A DNA stretch of 64,000 bases, from contig JAHEZL010000018.1 in NCBI GenBank assembly GCA_023251095.1, positions 42,822-106,821 on the forward strand, given 5' to 3'. The notes beneath the pieces are model-generated. The model was not told the DNA's origin. It was given only the letters and a program-made list of their open reading frames with translations, and ran no database searches. Positions 1 to 8,893 of the stretch are shown here, in pieces; positions within the stretch are counted from its first letter, which is position 1, and each line of letters begins with the position of its first letter. The stretch comes from Flavobacteriales bacterium (GTDB lineage Bacteria > Bacteroidota > Bacteroidia > Flavobacteriales_C > GCA-002722245). The position numbers were made by a program, and so were the translations under genes.

Positions 1-477
1 ACATAAAATACTCATGTTCTCTATCACCTGAGGTTCCATCATCCCCCACTCCATTACCTGATAACCACCGCAAGATCCGCCAATGGCCATTTTTATTTTG
101 TTGATGCCCAAATGTTTTCTCAGCAATACAAAACTATTCACGATGTCACGAATGGTAACATCAGGAAAGCTGTAATAGTAAGGCTTTCCGGTTTCAGGAT
201 TAACAGAAGTCGGTCCTGTAGTACCATAGCAAGAACCTAAAATATTGGCGCAAATAATAAAATACTTTTTAGGATCGAAGAGTTTTCCCTCTCCTACCAA
301 ACCATCCCACCATACTGCGGGGTCAGAATTTGCTGTTAAGGCGTGACACACCCATACAACATTCGACTGGTCCTTATTCATTTCTCCGTAAGTATGATAG
401 GCCACGGTCAACTCAGGTAATGAGCCTCCTAACTCTAATTCAAACTTTCCAAATTGTTGAAATTGCTTTTGCGACAC
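1..477 (-). CDS. metX: homoserine O-acetyltransferase, N-terminal part (cut by window edge)
   Basis: Alpha/beta-hydrolase fold enzyme that acetylates homoserine with acetyl-CoA, the first committed step of methionine synthesis by the sulfhydrylation route. The 159 visible codons contain the family hallmarks: AYHTYGEMN, WVCHALT, a stretch ending in ILGSCYGTTGP, and the nucleophile elbow GGSCGG with Ser135. The C-terminal Asp-His of the triad lies beyond the window. An in-frame TGA lies just upstream and no ATG follows it before the conserved region, so GTG at 477 is the best start; it gives an N-terminus of normal length. The promoter-like TAnnTTTG at 503-510 fits this start. Family assignment is firm; whether it is a serine rather than homoserine acyltransferase cannot be settled from this part. 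Confidence 0.9.
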   Translation of the reverse strand, partial: MSQKQFQQFGKFELELGGSLPELTVAYHTYGEMNKDQSNVVWVCHALTANSDPAVWWDGLVGEGKLFDPKKYFIICANILGSCYGTTGPTSVNPETGKPYYYSFPDVTIRDIVNSFVLLRKHLGINKIKMAIGGSCGGYQVMEWGMMEPQVIENMSILC

Positions 478-502
478 GTTGTATTTTTTTAAAACAAGGT
501 GT

Positions 503-510
503 CAAAAGTA
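503..510 (-). promoter_or_regulatory. TAnnTTTG (-7) promoter element for metX
   Basis: On the minus strand the sequence reads TACTTTTG, matching the Bacteroidota -7 consensus TAnnTTTG. It lies 25 nt before the GTG start of metX. No TTTG -33 box is found at the usual 19-20 nt spacing, so it is a partial match. Confidence 0.45.
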
Positions 511-565
511 AGTAAAGAAGTGCAAAGTAAAAAGGCAAAAGCAAGGAAGCATAAAGCTTCTTTCT

Positions 566-573
566 TACCTTTG
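566..573 (+). promoter_or_regulatory. TAnnTTTG (-7) promoter element for rocD
   Basis: TACCTTTG matches the Bacteroidota -7 consensus exactly and ends 15 nt before the rocD ATG. No clear TTTG -33 box was found upstream. It is divergent from the metX element. Confidence 0.45.
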
Positions 574-588
574 TGAAAATTTAAGACC

Positions 589-1818
589 ATGGAAAAAACA
601 ATCAGCGTCACCACCCAACGCATTATTGATGAGGAAGAAAAGTACAGCGCACACAACTACCATCCTTTGCCTGTAGTACTTTCCAAGGGGGAAGGTGTTT
701 TTGTATGGGATGTGGAAGGGAAAAAATATTATGATTTCCTGTCGGCTTATTCTGCCGTAAATCAAGGTCACTCCCACCCTAAAATTGTTGCCGCTTTAGT
801 GGATCAGGCGCAAACCCTGGCCTTAACTTCGCGTGCTTTCCACAACGACGTGTTTTATAAATTCTCAAAATACATTACTTCCTATTTCGGTTTCGATAAG
901 GTTTTGCCAATGAATACAGGGGCTGAAGCCGTTGAAACAGCTTTGAAAATTTCCAGAAAATGGGGTTATGAGAAAAAAGGAATTCCTGCGAATAAGGCCA
1001 GAATAATTTTCTGTCAGAATAACTTCCACGGAAGAACCATCACTATTATCAGTGCTTCCAACGATCCTGATGCAACAAAAAATTTCGGACCATATACTCC
1101 GGGCATCTCTTCTATACCATACAATGATATAGCTGCTTTAGCGAAAGAACTGGAAGATACCAACGTTGCTGCCTTTGTAGTTGAACCTATTCAGGGTGAG
1201 GCGGGTGTGTATGTTCCTGAACTCGGCTTTTTGAAAAAAGCTTACGATTTATGTAAAAGCAAAAACGTACTTTTTGTTGCCGATGAAGTTCAAACCGGTA
1301 TTGCCCGTACAGGAAAACTGATTGCCTGCGATCATGAAGGTGTAAAACCTGATATTTTAATTTTAGGAAAAGCGGTGAGTGGCGGAGTTTATCCGGTGTC
1401 CTGTGTACTGGCAAACAATGATATCATGGATGTGATTCACCCAGGTGAACATGGCTCTACCTTTGGTGGAAATCCAATCGCTTGTCGAGTAGCAATGGCT
1501 GCACTGGAAGTCGTGAGAGAAGAAAAATTAGCGGAACGCTCTGAATATTTAGGTGAAATTTTACGCAAAGAATTGCGTGCGATTAAATCCGATATGATTT
1601 CTATCGTTCGCGGAAAAGGTTTGCTGAACGCCATTGTTATCAAACCTAAAAACGGAAAAGAAGCCTGGGATGTTTGTTTGAAATTACGCGACAATGGTTT
1701 GCTGGCCAAACCAACTCATGGTGATATTATTCGCTTTGCTCCTCCTTTGGTGATTACGGAAGAACAATTGATGGAGTGTGTGGATATTATTAGAAAATCG
1801 ATATTGGAAATGGAGTAA
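589..1818 (+). CDS. rocD: ornithine--oxo-acid aminotransferase
   Basis: PLP-dependent class III aminotransferase converting ornithine and 2-oxoglutarate to glutamate-5-semialdehyde and glutamate; it links arginine/ornithine catabolism to proline and glutamate. At 409 residues it has the usual family length. Visible marks are the start region [21 protein letters not shown] typical of OAT, the [10 protein letters not shown] cofactor segment, the VADEVQTG strand with the Asp that contacts the PLP nitrogen, and ILGKAVSGG with the PLP lysine at Lys261. It stands alone, divergent from metX, with a TAnnTTTG element 15 nt ahead of the ATG. Acetylornithine aminotransferase is the main alternative, but the N-terminal and active-site signatures fit OAT better. 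Confidence 0.92.
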   Translation: MEKTISVTTQRIIDEEEKYSAHNYHPLPVVLSKGEGVFVWDVEGKKYYDFLSAYSAVNQGHSHPKIVAALVDQAQTLALTSRAFHNDVFYKFSKYITSYFGFDKVLPMNTGAEAVETALKISRKWGYEKKGIPANKARIIFCQNNFHGRTITIISASNDPDATKNFGPYTPGISSIPYNDIAALAKELEDTNVAAFVVEPIQGEAGVYVPELGFLKKAYDLCKSKNVLFVADEVQTGIARTGKLIACDHEGVKPDILILGKAVSGGVYPVSCVLANNDIMDVIHPGEHGSTFGGNPIACRVAMAALEVVREEKLAERSEYLGEILRKELRAIKSDMISIVRGKGLLNAIVIKPKNGKEAWDVCLKLRDNGLLAKPTHGDIIRFAPPLVITEEQLMECVDIIRKSILEME

Positions 1819-1842
1819 ATCCCTCTTGCTATCACACAGAAT

Positions 1843-1972
1843 CCTCTCACACTCTCCCTTTTGTCAAAGGGAGAAGCCCGGCCTCATCCATTCTCAGTAA
1901 AGTATTTTTCAGGAAGTGGTCGCTAACTAACTTCCTCCTTTGGAAAAGGAGGAGTGCGTTGATGGTGTGAGG
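1843..1972. repeat. nested inverted-repeat element between convergent genes
   Basis: Three inverted repeats are nested here. An outer pair near 1843-1852 and 1963-1972 (CCTCTCACAC against GTGTGAGGGG) matches at 9 of 10 positions. Inside are two hairpins: 1853-1874 with perfect 9-bp arms TCTCCCTTT/AAAGGGAGA, and 1933-1953 with 9-bp arms around a GGA loop. There is no T-run, so it is not a classical intrinsic terminator, although it sits where rocD and the downstream minus-strand gene converge. It looks like a REP- or MITE-like dispersed element. Confidence 0.6.
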
Positions 1973-1983
1973 GGAAGGAGGAT

Positions 1984-2487
1984 TTACTTCCCTTTATTCG
2001 CCCTTATCATCTCCCCATAATCCCATTTTTGCAACATCGCATCAATAGTCATTGCTATGCGCTTTGCCTTTGTAGACTGAGTCTTTGCGCTTTCTATCCA
2101 TTTTGAAAAGTAGTTGCGGTGCCCCGGAGTTAAACTATCAAACTGTTTTATGGCTTCGGGTTCTTCCTCCAAACAAGCCATTAAATCGGCATCCATTTCA
2201 ATAGGATCTTTGTCTTCCTGCAATTGAACCGCTAAATTATCTCCCTCTCCTTTTTTGAGGGCTTTCCGCATTACTGCATTTATGGCAATAATGAAATCGC
2301 CTTCTCCCATTGGTACTAAAGCCACTGATTTGATTGGGTGATTGTCGAGTTTGCCTTTTACCCGATATGATTTTTTAGTTCCGGGTTTTATTTTTTCAGC
2401 TAAGTCTTTAGGAATTTCAATATAAAACCAACCGGTTTTTTCGCCCTGTTTTTGAAATCGTAATATTTCAACTGTGAATTTTAGCAT
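1984..2487 (-). CDS. YdeI/OmpD-associated family protein with DUF1905 domain
   Basis: 167-residue soluble protein with two recognisable parts. Residues 1-95 form a DUF1905-like beta-barrel domain (TGWFYIEIPKDLAEKIKPGT, then GKLDN and a GDFIIAINAVMRKALKKGEGD segment). Residues 110-167 form the helical YdeI/OmpD-associated domain (FDSLTPGHRNYFSKWIESAKTQ followed by KRIA). The family is widespread and its biochemical role is unsettled. There is no signal peptide. It is the last gene of a minus-strand run, 2 bp after the DUF4421-like gene. Confidence 0.75.
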   Translation of the reverse strand: MLKFTVEILRFQKQGEKTGWFYIEIPKDLAEKIKPGTKKSYRVKGKLDNHPIKSVALVPMGEGDFIIAINAVMRKALKKGEGDNLAVQLQEDKDPIEMDADLMACLEEEPEAIKQFDSLTPGHRNYFSKWIESAKTQSTKAKRIAMTIDAMLQKWDYGEMIRANKGK

Positions 2488-2489
2488 CT

Positions 2490-3497
2490 CTATTTTTTTA
2501 AACTAAATCGATGTGCATACATCAGATTGAAGGTTCCGAAAGAGTAGTTGAATACGCTTCCAGCGCGTCTTCCCAAAGGAATATTGTCGGAAATAAAAAC
2601 CAAACCGTAATAATTTTTATCGTCGTTGTAGCCGAAAGCGCCTCGGCTTAAAAAATTAAAACCTAATCCCGGCGCAACACGCGGGGCGGGATTTCCCTGT
2701 AAAACATAACTATAGGTTTGCGCCACCAAAAACAAAGTTCCCGAGAGAGAAGCAAACCAATGTTTTTTGAAAACATAAGTGTAAGCATAGCCTCCACCGG
2801 CACCCAGGGTAATAGCTGTTATGCTTTGTACGCGCTGCTCGGGAGCGAAGGTCGATTTTATCATGGCGGGCAACAATGCCGAATCTCCCCGAACATTAAA
2901 AGCCGACCAATTGACTCCAAATATCGGGGCGCCCGCACTTTTTATCTGGCGATCGGTTTGAGAAAATGAAGCTTTATAAGAAAATTTCTTTTTGTTTAAA
3001 TTGAAATACAACACTCCTCCCAAGCTGGCTACATTGATATCGGGTCTTCGGTAAAAGGCATTGGGATTGTTCCAGCCCGGTAATACATCGTTGGAGTTCT
3101 TCAGATAATAGCCATTGTAAAACTGAAACCAGATATCGGTTACGGTTGATCTTCCGTAAATATTAAAGCGCAAATCGAAGTGATTGGTTTTCCCTTTTTT
3201 ATATTCATCTATAGGAAAGGGAGTAATTACCGTTGCCAGGATATTGAACCATTTGTAACTCACTCCAAAACCTATTTTGAAAGGGTTGTTAATGGTATAA
3301 TCGAGGGCTTTATTTTTTCCTTCGGTTTGTGTGATGTCATTCGACTTAAAGTTTCCGTAGCACTTGAAAGTGATGTCGTGATGAAAAGACTTGATGTAGG
3401 ACGAGTCGAATTTCACTTCTTTTTCCTTCTTTTCTTTTTTTTGAGAAAGGAGGACAGTAGGGACAAGCAGTAATATTAGGAGTGTGTTTCTTATCAC
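2490..3497 (-). CDS. DUF4421-like outer-membrane protein
   Basis: 335 residues with a clear Sec signal peptide (hydrophobic residues 4-17 ending in VLLSQ), then a lysine-rich stretch and a long region of alternating aromatic/hydrophobic strands ending in YAHRFSLKK, as in an outer-membrane beta-barrel. The opening after the signal (FDSSYIKSFHHDITFKCYG) and the overall pattern resemble the DUF4421 family of Bacteroidota; that assignment is by eye. Function is unknown. It lies 1 bp after the class IV aminotransferase stop, in the same run. Confidence 0.6.
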   Translation of the reverse strand: MIRNTLLILLLVPTVLLSQKKEKKEKEVKFDSSYIKSFHHDITFKCYGNFKSNDITQTEGKNKALDYTINNPFKIGFGVSYKWFNILATVITPFPIDEYKKGKTNHFDLRFNIYGRSTVTDIWFQFYNGYYLKNSNDVLPGWNNPNAFYRRPDINVASLGGVLYFNLNKKKFSYKASFSQTDRQIKSAGAPIFGVNWSAFNVRGDSALLPAMIKSTFAPEQRVQSITAITLGAGGGYAYTYVFKKHWFASLSGTLFLVAQTYSYVLQGNPAPRVAPGLGFNFLSRGAFGYNDDKNYYGLVFISDNIPLGRRAGSVFNYSFGTFNLMYAHRFSLKK

Positions 3498-3498
3498 T

Positions 3499-4326
3499 TT
3501 ATAATAAAGACATGTTCAGCATATTCATCAATTGTGAGGAGCGATTGGCTGAATAATTTTTTCCATCGAAGCTACTCACCCATTGAATTCCACGAATGGC
3601 ATTGGTGAAAAATATCTCGTCGGCATTTTTAAGCATTTCCATATCCACTAAACCTTCTTTTATTTTAGCGGGGTGCATTTCTAAAAGCACTTTTCTCATT
3701 ACGCCGTTGATGCAACCCTCGTCTAAGGAAGGAGTCATAATCTGATCGCCCGTTACCACAAAAACATTTGAACTCACGGCTTCACTCACTCTGCCCGCAT
3801 CATTCAAAATAATGACGTCATCAAAACTGTGTTTTTCGGCAAACAATCCGGCCAGAATAAAATTGAGGGAATTTGTGGTTTTTAAATTGGAAAATTTTTG
3901 TCGGCTACGCAACACTTCACTGTAAATACCTATGTTTAAGCCTTTCACATTGAGTTCGTAGTTGCTTTTGTCTAAAGAGGTTCCTTCAATTAAGAAAGCA
4001 CATTTGTGTCGCTGAGGAACATACAAACCCGGTGAATCGCGATAAATCGTCAGGCGCAAACGCGCATCGGGAAAGTTGTTACGCACAAAAACTTTTTGCA
4101 ATTGATTCTCCCAAAAAGCCTGATCCACGCCAGTGGTATCAAATCCTAAAAAATCGAGAGTGTATTGTAATCTTTGATAGTGCTTGTCCCAAAAAAGAAT
4201 TTTGCTGTTGCTTACTTTGAGGGTTTCAAACAAAGCATCTCCGAATTTAAACGCACGGTTGGTGGAGTTGAAAAGCTTCTCACCATCTTCAACTAAAAAA
4301 CCATTATAGTTGGAATATACGTGCAT
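3499..4326 (-). CDS. class IV aminotransferase, probable aminodeoxychorismate lyase
   Basis: 275-residue fold-type IV PLP enzyme. Features are the N-terminal FNSTNRAFKFGDALFETLKV, which carries the family RxFxxGD..FET motif, LKTTNSLNF with the PLP lysine at Lys149, and VSEAVSSNVFVV with the phosphate-binding Ser/Asn. The family includes aminodeoxychorismate lyase (pabC), branched-chain transaminase and D-amino acid transaminase. Its small size and sequence style favour a PabC-like lyase making p-aminobenzoate for folate, but substrate cannot be fixed by eye, so no symbol is given. It is 6 bp downstream of the GmhB-like gene. Confidence 0.75.
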   Translation of the reverse strand: MHVYSNYNGFLVEDGEKLFNSTNRAFKFGDALFETLKVSNSKILFWDKHYQRLQYTLDFLGFDTTGVDQAFWENQLQKVFVRNNFPDARLRLTIYRDSPGLYVPQRHKCAFLIEGTSLDKSNYELNVKGLNIGIYSEVLRSRQKFSNLKTTNSLNFILAGLFAEKHSFDDVIILNDAGRVSEAVSSNVFVVTGDQIMTPSLDEGCINGVMRKVLLEMHPAKIKEGLVDMEMLKNADEIFFTNAIRGIQWVSSFDGKNYSANRSSQLMNMLNMSLL

Positions 4327-4332
4327 TTATTT

Positions 4333-4815
4333 TTAATCAATTTGCTCTAAGATAGAAAGTTTCATTTGATTCACATCAATTTTAATCCCTTTTACTCCTG
4401 CCCCTTCTGCACAAACAATGTCGCGTTGTTTGTCGCCAATGAAATAGGATTTTGAAGGATCAATATTGTATTTTGCCAAAGCTCTTTCCACCATCAATGA
4501 TCCCGGTTTTCGGCACATGCATTTTTGTAAATCGCTGTGGTGCGGACAATAATAAATCTCTGTGATTGGAGTTCCATTTTCTTTAAATCCTTTCTCCACA
4601 TGAGCGTGGATACGCTCTACATCTTCAGTGCTATAACGTTTTTTATTGATCCCTCCCTGGTTGGTGATCACTATAATCTGATAACCTCTTTTTGTGACTT
4701 CTTTAGCAATTTCAAAAAGATTGTCGAGGAAGCGGAAATCTTCCATTCTATATATATAGTCGTCGGGATCGTAATTGATCACACCGTCTCTGTCGAGGAA
4801 AATTGCTTTCTTCAT
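4333..4815 (-). CDS. gmhB: HAD-IIIA phosphatase, GmhB-like
   Basis: 160-residue haloacid-dehalogenase-type phosphatase like D-glycero-beta-D-manno-heptose-1,7-bisphosphate 7-phosphatase, which acts in ADP-heptose synthesis for LPS. Motifs: DRDGVIN with nucleophile Asp8 and acid/base Asp10, ITNQ (motif II), CRKP with the lysine of motif III, and GDKQRD (motif IV). Cys90, His92, Cys99 and Cys101 form the structural zinc loop typical of GmhB. Its start overlaps the rhomboid stop by 4 bp (ATGA), showing translational coupling. A histidinol-phosphatase-like HAD of the same subclass is the main alternative. Confidence 0.75.
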   Translation of the reverse strand: MKKAIFLDRDGVINYDPDDYIYRMEDFRFLDNLFEIAKEVTKRGYQIIVITNQGGINKKRYSTEDVERIHAHVEKGFKENGTPITEIYYCPHHSDLQKCMCRKPGSLMVERALAKYNIDPSKSYFIGDKQRDIVCAEGAGVKGIKIDVNQMKLSILEQID

Positions 4816-5429
4816 CTCATTAATTCTTGAACTATATTAATAAATCGCGGGAACAATTCCGGCTTTAATACAATAGGAAAGACAAAGCCGAATAACGATC
4901 CCCAAAAATGAGAGTCATGACTGACATTGTCGTAATTCTTATTACTCATATATGCCGACAGCGCCAAATAGATGACTCCAAAAACAACCGATGGCATCGG
5001 GATAAAAAAGAAACCTATTTTTCCTTCGGGATGGAGCAATATACTTGTGAAAACAATTGCGCTCACCGCTCCTGATGCGCCCAATGAACTATAACCATGA
5101 TTATCCTTGTGCCTGGCAACAGAATAAATATCGCTGAAAATCAATCCTAAAAAATAGAGAAGAAGAAAATTGACCAAGCCTTTAGTTTCTCCAAAAAGAG
5201 CAATAAAGTCATATTCAATCTGCATTCCGAAAGAATAAAAAGCCAGCATATTAAATCCAAGATGCCACCAATTAGAATGGAGAAAGCCACTTGAAATCAT
5301 CCTGTAATATTGCTTATAATGAATTACCTGATAAGGAATCAAAGTGTATTTATACTTCAAATCCGTTCGGGTAAAACCCAGATAAGACACAGCAACCGTG
5401 ACTATTACAATAATTAAGGTGATGTTCAT
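4812..5429 (-). CDS. rhomboid-family intramembrane serine protease
   Basis: 205-residue polytopic membrane protein with five to six hydrophobic segments. It has the rhomboid active-site features: HLGFNMLAF with Asn60, the GASGA motif with catalytic Ser119, and SHFWGSLFG in the last helix with catalytic His174. Rhomboids cleave single-pass membrane proteins inside the bilayer; the substrate here is unknown. The length is that of the minimal bacterial core with no extra domain. It follows the DUF4494 gene by 1 bp and overlaps the GmhB-like gene by 4 bp. Confidence 0.88.
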   Translation of the reverse strand: MNITLIIVIVTVAVSYLGFTRTDLKYKYTLIPYQVIHYKQYYRMISSGFLHSNWWHLGFNMLAFYSFGMQIEYDFIALFGETKGLVNFLLLYFLGLIFSDIYSVARHKDNHGYSSLGASGAVSAIVFTSILLHPEGKIGFFFIPMPSVVFGVIYLALSAYMSNKNYDNVSHDSHFWGSLFGFVFPIVLKPELFPRFINIVQELMR

Positions 5430-5430
5430 A

Positions 5431-5940
5431 TTAATCTTCGAACTCCTCTGATCTCTTCAAAGATTTTTTCTTTTTCCCCTTTTTAGCTGCTGTTTTAATA
5501 TCTTCTAAAGTACCGTCTTCAGTGTATGGAAATACTTCTGTAACAGTAGATTTGCTGATGGCAGGCAGCTCCCACTCTACTATTGAACCTTCCAAACGAA
5601 CTTCAATTTTTTCACAGGCATCTTTCAATGAATCAGCCGCTACGAGGTAATTTTCAGTGATTGTTCTTTCTTTCCCTGAATCTTCATCCGTTGACTTGTA
5701 AGTTACTTTGGCTTTGTAATATGCCGCTGCACCTTCTTCAAAAATGATATCACTGATGTTGGTTTTAACACAAGTGAGTAAATTATATTCAGGAATGGTT
5801 TCTTCCAAAGCCGCCAACAATCGGGCTTCCGCTTCGGTAAACGACATTGAATTTAAAACATAGCTCTCACTTTTTTTGTAGATGCTTCCGTTCTCAGCTT
5901 GTTTTAAATAGCTGATTTTACAAATAAACCAATTTGACAT
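5431..5940 (-). CDS. DUF4494 family protein
   Basis: Conserved Bacteroidota protein of unknown function, 169 residues from the ATG at 5940. This start (MSNWFICKI) is preferred to an in-frame ATG nine codons upstream because the conserved family opening begins at SNWFICKISYLKQAENG. The middle has two beta-rich stretches joined by LLAALEETIPEYNLLT, and the C-terminus is a lysine-rich tail (KKGKKKKSLKRSEEFED). There is no signal peptide. It is the first gene of the minus-strand run and is divergent from the dihydroorotase-like gene. Confidence 0.78.
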   Translation of the reverse strand: MSNWFICKISYLKQAENGSIYKKSESYVLNSMSFTEAEARLLAALEETIPEYNLLTCVKTNISDIIFEEGAAAYYKAKVTYKSTDEDSGKERTITENYLVAADSLKDACEKIEVRLEGSIVEWELPAISKSTVTEVFPYTEDGTLEDIKTAAKKGKKKKSLKRSEEFED

Positions 5941-5986
5941 TTCGTAGATTTTTAAATTAATAAGCAAGCAAAATTAGACTTTACAG

Positions 5987-6016
5987 TTTACACTTTAAAC
6001 TTTTTTTCTACATTTG
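5987..6016 (+). promoter_or_regulatory. probable promoter of the dihydroorotase-like gene
   Basis: A perfect TAnnTTTG element, TACATTTG at 6009-6016, is preceded 18 nt upstream by TTTA (one mismatch to the -33 TTTG). It ends 10 nt before the ATG at 6027. Confidence 0.5.
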
Positions 6017-6026
6017 ACAAAATTAA

Positions 6027-7289
6027 ATGCCAATGGATCTTCTTCTAAAGAAAGTAACCGTCATCGATCCAAATTCTCCATTCAATAATAAACAAGTCGA
6101 CATATTTATAAAAGCCGGTAAGATTTCAGAAATCGGCAAGCTCAGCAAGAAAGGTGTTAAAACCATTGAATCTGCACAGTTATTTGTATCTCCGGGGTGG
6201 CTGGATGTCAATGCAAACTTCTGTGATCCGGGCAATGAACACAAAGAAACTTTAGCCAACGGAATTTTAACAGCGGCCAAAGGCGGATATACCGGCGTGG
6301 TGCTCTCCCCTTCTACCAAGCCCGCCATTGATAGCAAATCGGGCGTTGAGTACATTATCAATCAAACAGCAAAAAGCGCAGTAGATATTTTTCCGATGGG
6401 GAACCTATCGGCAAAAGGCGACAATAAGGATTTGAGTGAAATGTACGACATGCAACAGTCGGGAGCCATTGCTTTCTCCGACGGTAAACATGCCATCAGC
6501 AATACAGAGCTTATTAAACTGGCTTTATTGTACACCAAAAAATTCTCCTCAACAATAGTGCTTTACTCCGAAGATCCGCATCTGGCCAACGACGGCATGG
6601 TGAACGAAGGAAAAGCAAGTGCGAGCTTAGGATTAAAAACCCGTCCGGCCATTGCCGAAGAAATTGCAGTAGCCACCAACATCAGCTTACTGGAATACAC
6701 CGAAGGGCGCTTACACCTTTCACTGGTTTCCACTTCAAAAGCAGTAGAACTGATCAAAGCAGCGAAAAAAAATAAACTCAAAATTTCTGCCGACGTTGCG
6801 GTGATGAATCTTGTGATGAACGACACAGCAACAGAAAGCTTCAATTCTAATTATAAAGTACTTCCTCCGCTGCGCGACGAAAAAGACAGAAAGGCTTTGG
6901 TTGCCGGACTGAAATCGGGAGCCATAGATTTCATCACTACCAACCACGAACCGCAAAACATAGAAAATAAAAAGTGTGAATTCGATCAGGCTAACTTTGG
7001 AGTAGCCATCATGGAAACTGCATTTGCTGCTTTGAATACGCACATCGGAAAAGAAATAGAACTTTCTTTGCTCATTGAAAAATTATCCATCGCTCCGCGA
7101 AAAGCATTCAATATAGAAGTGCCAAAAATAAAAATCGGAGAAACGGCAAACATCACTTTGTTTGATCCTTCGGTAAAATGGGAAGTGAAAGAAAAATCTT
7201 TACAAGCCCTTTCAAAAAACAATCCTTTCATCGGAAAAACTTTGAAAGGAAAAGTTATCGGAGTATATAATAATGGTAAACTGCTGTAA
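6027..7289 (+). CDS. dihydroorotase homologue lacking metal ligands
   Basis: 420-residue amidohydrolase-fold protein of the PyrC type that would normally form dihydroorotate in pyrimidine synthesis. The fold is intact: N-terminal beta-sandwich, then PGWLDVNANFCDPG, GGYTGVVLSPSTKP, EDPHLANDG, GRLHLSLVST, LPPLRDEKDRKAL and a C-terminal NITLFDPS. However, the metal-binding HxH (normally DxHxHxREPG) reads Asn62-x-Asn64, and the catalytic Asp of the usual TDHAPH motif is Asn306 (TNHEPQ). The His normally just before EDP is Tyr. It is therefore predicted to be catalytically impaired and possibly structural. Similar degenerate copies are, as I recall, common in Bacteroidota. A second ATG two codons in (6033) is also possible. 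It stands alone with its own promoter. Confidence 0.8.
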   Translation: MPMDLLLKKVTVIDPNSPFNNKQVDIFIKAGKISEIGKLSKKGVKTIESAQLFVSPGWLDVNANFCDPGNEHKETLANGILTAAKGGYTGVVLSPSTKPAIDSKSGVEYIINQTAKSAVDIFPMGNLSAKGDNKDLSEMYDMQQSGAIAFSDGKHAISNTELIKLALLYTKKFSSTIVLYSEDPHLANDGMVNEGKASASLGLKTRPAIAEEIAVATNISLLEYTEGRLHLSLVSTSKAVELIKAAKKNKLKISADVAVMNLVMNDTATESFNSNYKVLPPLRDEKDRKALVAGLKSGAIDFITTNHEPQNIENKKCEFDQANFGVAIMETAFAALNTHIGKEIELSLLIEKLSIAPRKAFNIEVPKIKIGETANITLFDPSVKWEVKEKSLQALSKNNPFIGKTLKGKVIGVYNNGKLL

Positions 7290-7421
7290 ACACACGTTTT
7301 AACAGCGCTTCATTAAATCAATCCTTTTTTCTTTTCCACAAAATTTAGTGAATAATTAATTCCGCTTGCTATTGCGAGATAGAATTTAAATTGAAACATT
7401 TACGCATACGTTTAGGCAAGC

Positions 7422-8825
7422 ATGGAAGAAAACGAATTTAACGAAGATCACGAAGGAATCAACAACGATATAGAACGTTTCGAGCAGATGATCGCGAGAA
7501 ATGATTTATACTACTTCGACCGCGAAAAATTCTCTGACATTATTGAGCACTATGCTCACCAAAAAGATTTTCAAAGAGCAATGCTCGTTTTGAAATACGC
7601 CAAATCACAACATCCCGAATCCAAAGAATTATTATTGTCGGAAGTGCAAATCCTTACCGGAAATTATAAATTCAAAAAAGCTTTGCGCCTGTTGGCTCAG
7701 CTAGAGCATGAATTGCCGTGGAACGCCGAAGTATACTTAACAAAAGCTACCATCTTAAGTAAATTAAAATTGCACGAACAAGCTGTTCAATGCCTGAAAA
7801 AAGCATTGCAATTTGCCGAACACAAAGATGAAGTTTATATCCTGCTGGCTTTTGAATATCAGTTTTTAAACAATTACGACAAAGCCATCGACTATTTTAA
7901 AAAATCATTGAAGGACAATCCTGAAAATGAAGCGGCTTTGTATGAATTATCATATTGCTTTGATACACTCGACAGATCCGAAGAAGGAATAGAATTCTAC
8001 ATGGACTTCGTGGACAAAAATCCATACAGCGAAGCATCCTGGTACAACCTCGGAAACCTTTACAGCAAAATAAATAAGTTCGACGAAGCCATTGATGCCT
8101 TTGATTTTGTAATCGCCATCAATGATTTTTTTACTGCAGCATATTTCAGCAAAGCCAACTTATTGGCGCATCTGGAAAGATACGAAGATGCAATAGTTAT
8201 CTACAAAGAAACCTTTGATCAGGAAGCTCCAAGCGGGGTTGTGTATTGCCACATTGCTGAGTGCTATGAAAAATTAAACAACTTCACACTCGGATTGGAA
8301 CACTACGAAAAAGCACTTTCTTTAGATCCTGAATACGGCGACTCCTGGTTAGGAAAAGCAATTTGTTTGGATGAACTCGGCCGCCTGGAAGATGCTTTCA
8401 AATGCTTGCAAAAGGCTTTGGATATTGATAAAGAGAATGCCGACTATTGGTATGCTTTTGCTGAAATTGAAGATAAATTAGGCCGCACAGATGACGCCAT
8501 CGCTTCCTTCAAACAAGCATTGACTTTAAATCCCGATGATCCTGAAATGTATTTGGAGTATGCGGATTTACTGATGAAAAATCAGAGTTATAAAATTACC
8601 ATTGAAGCCATTCATCAGGGATTAATGCTACATCCCGATTTTCATAGATTCCATTATTACCTTACAGCAGTTTACTTAGAGAAAGGTTCGTTCAACAAAG
8701 CTTACGAACATTTTGAAAAAGGATTGATCATGAATCCGAAAGACTGCAACTTCCTATTTGAAATTCAACCGGAAGCGAGTGATAACCAGAATATACTGGA
8801 GTTGATTGATTTGTATAATAATTAG
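7422..8825 (+). CDS. tetratricopeptide-repeat protein
   Basis: 467-residue cytoplasmic-looking protein (no signal peptide) with an acidic N-terminus followed by about eleven 34-residue TPR units from about residue 40 to 440. Typical units carry the W/L-x(2)-L/G-Y/A pattern, for example in DKAIDYFKKSLKDNPENEAA and EASWYNLGNLYSKINKFDEA. TPR solenoids mediate protein-protein contacts; no enzymatic domain is seen. The gene is monocistronic, between the dihydroorotase-like gene and a convergent rhodanese gene. The preceding 132 bp contain only a near-match (TACGTTTA) to the -7 consensus. Confidence 0.85.
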   Translation: MEENEFNEDHEGINNDIERFEQMIARNDLYYFDREKFSDIIEHYAHQKDFQRAMLVLKYAKSQHPESKELLLSEVQILTGNYKFKKALRLLAQLEHELPWNAEVYLTKATILSKLKLHEQAVQCLKKALQFAEHKDEVYILLAFEYQFLNNYDKAIDYFKKSLKDNPENEAALYELSYCFDTLDRSEEGIEFYMDFVDKNPYSEASWYNLGNLYSKINKFDEAIDAFDFVIAINDFFTAAYFSKANLLAHLERYEDAIVIYKETFDQEAPSGVVYCHIAECYEKLNNFTLGLEHYEKALSLDPEYGDSWLGKAICLDELGRLEDAFKCLQKALDIDKENADYWYAFAEIEDKLGRTDDAIASFKQALTLNPDDPEMYLEYADLLMKNQSYKITIEAIHQGLMLHPDFHRFHYYLTAVYLEKGSFNKAYEHFEKGLIMNPKDCNFLFEIQPEASDNQNILELIDLYNN

Positions 8826-8893
8826 ATTTTACCTCTACGAATTTCAGCTCCAATGACGTGCCGGGTAATGATGTATTCGAGAAAATAAAACTA

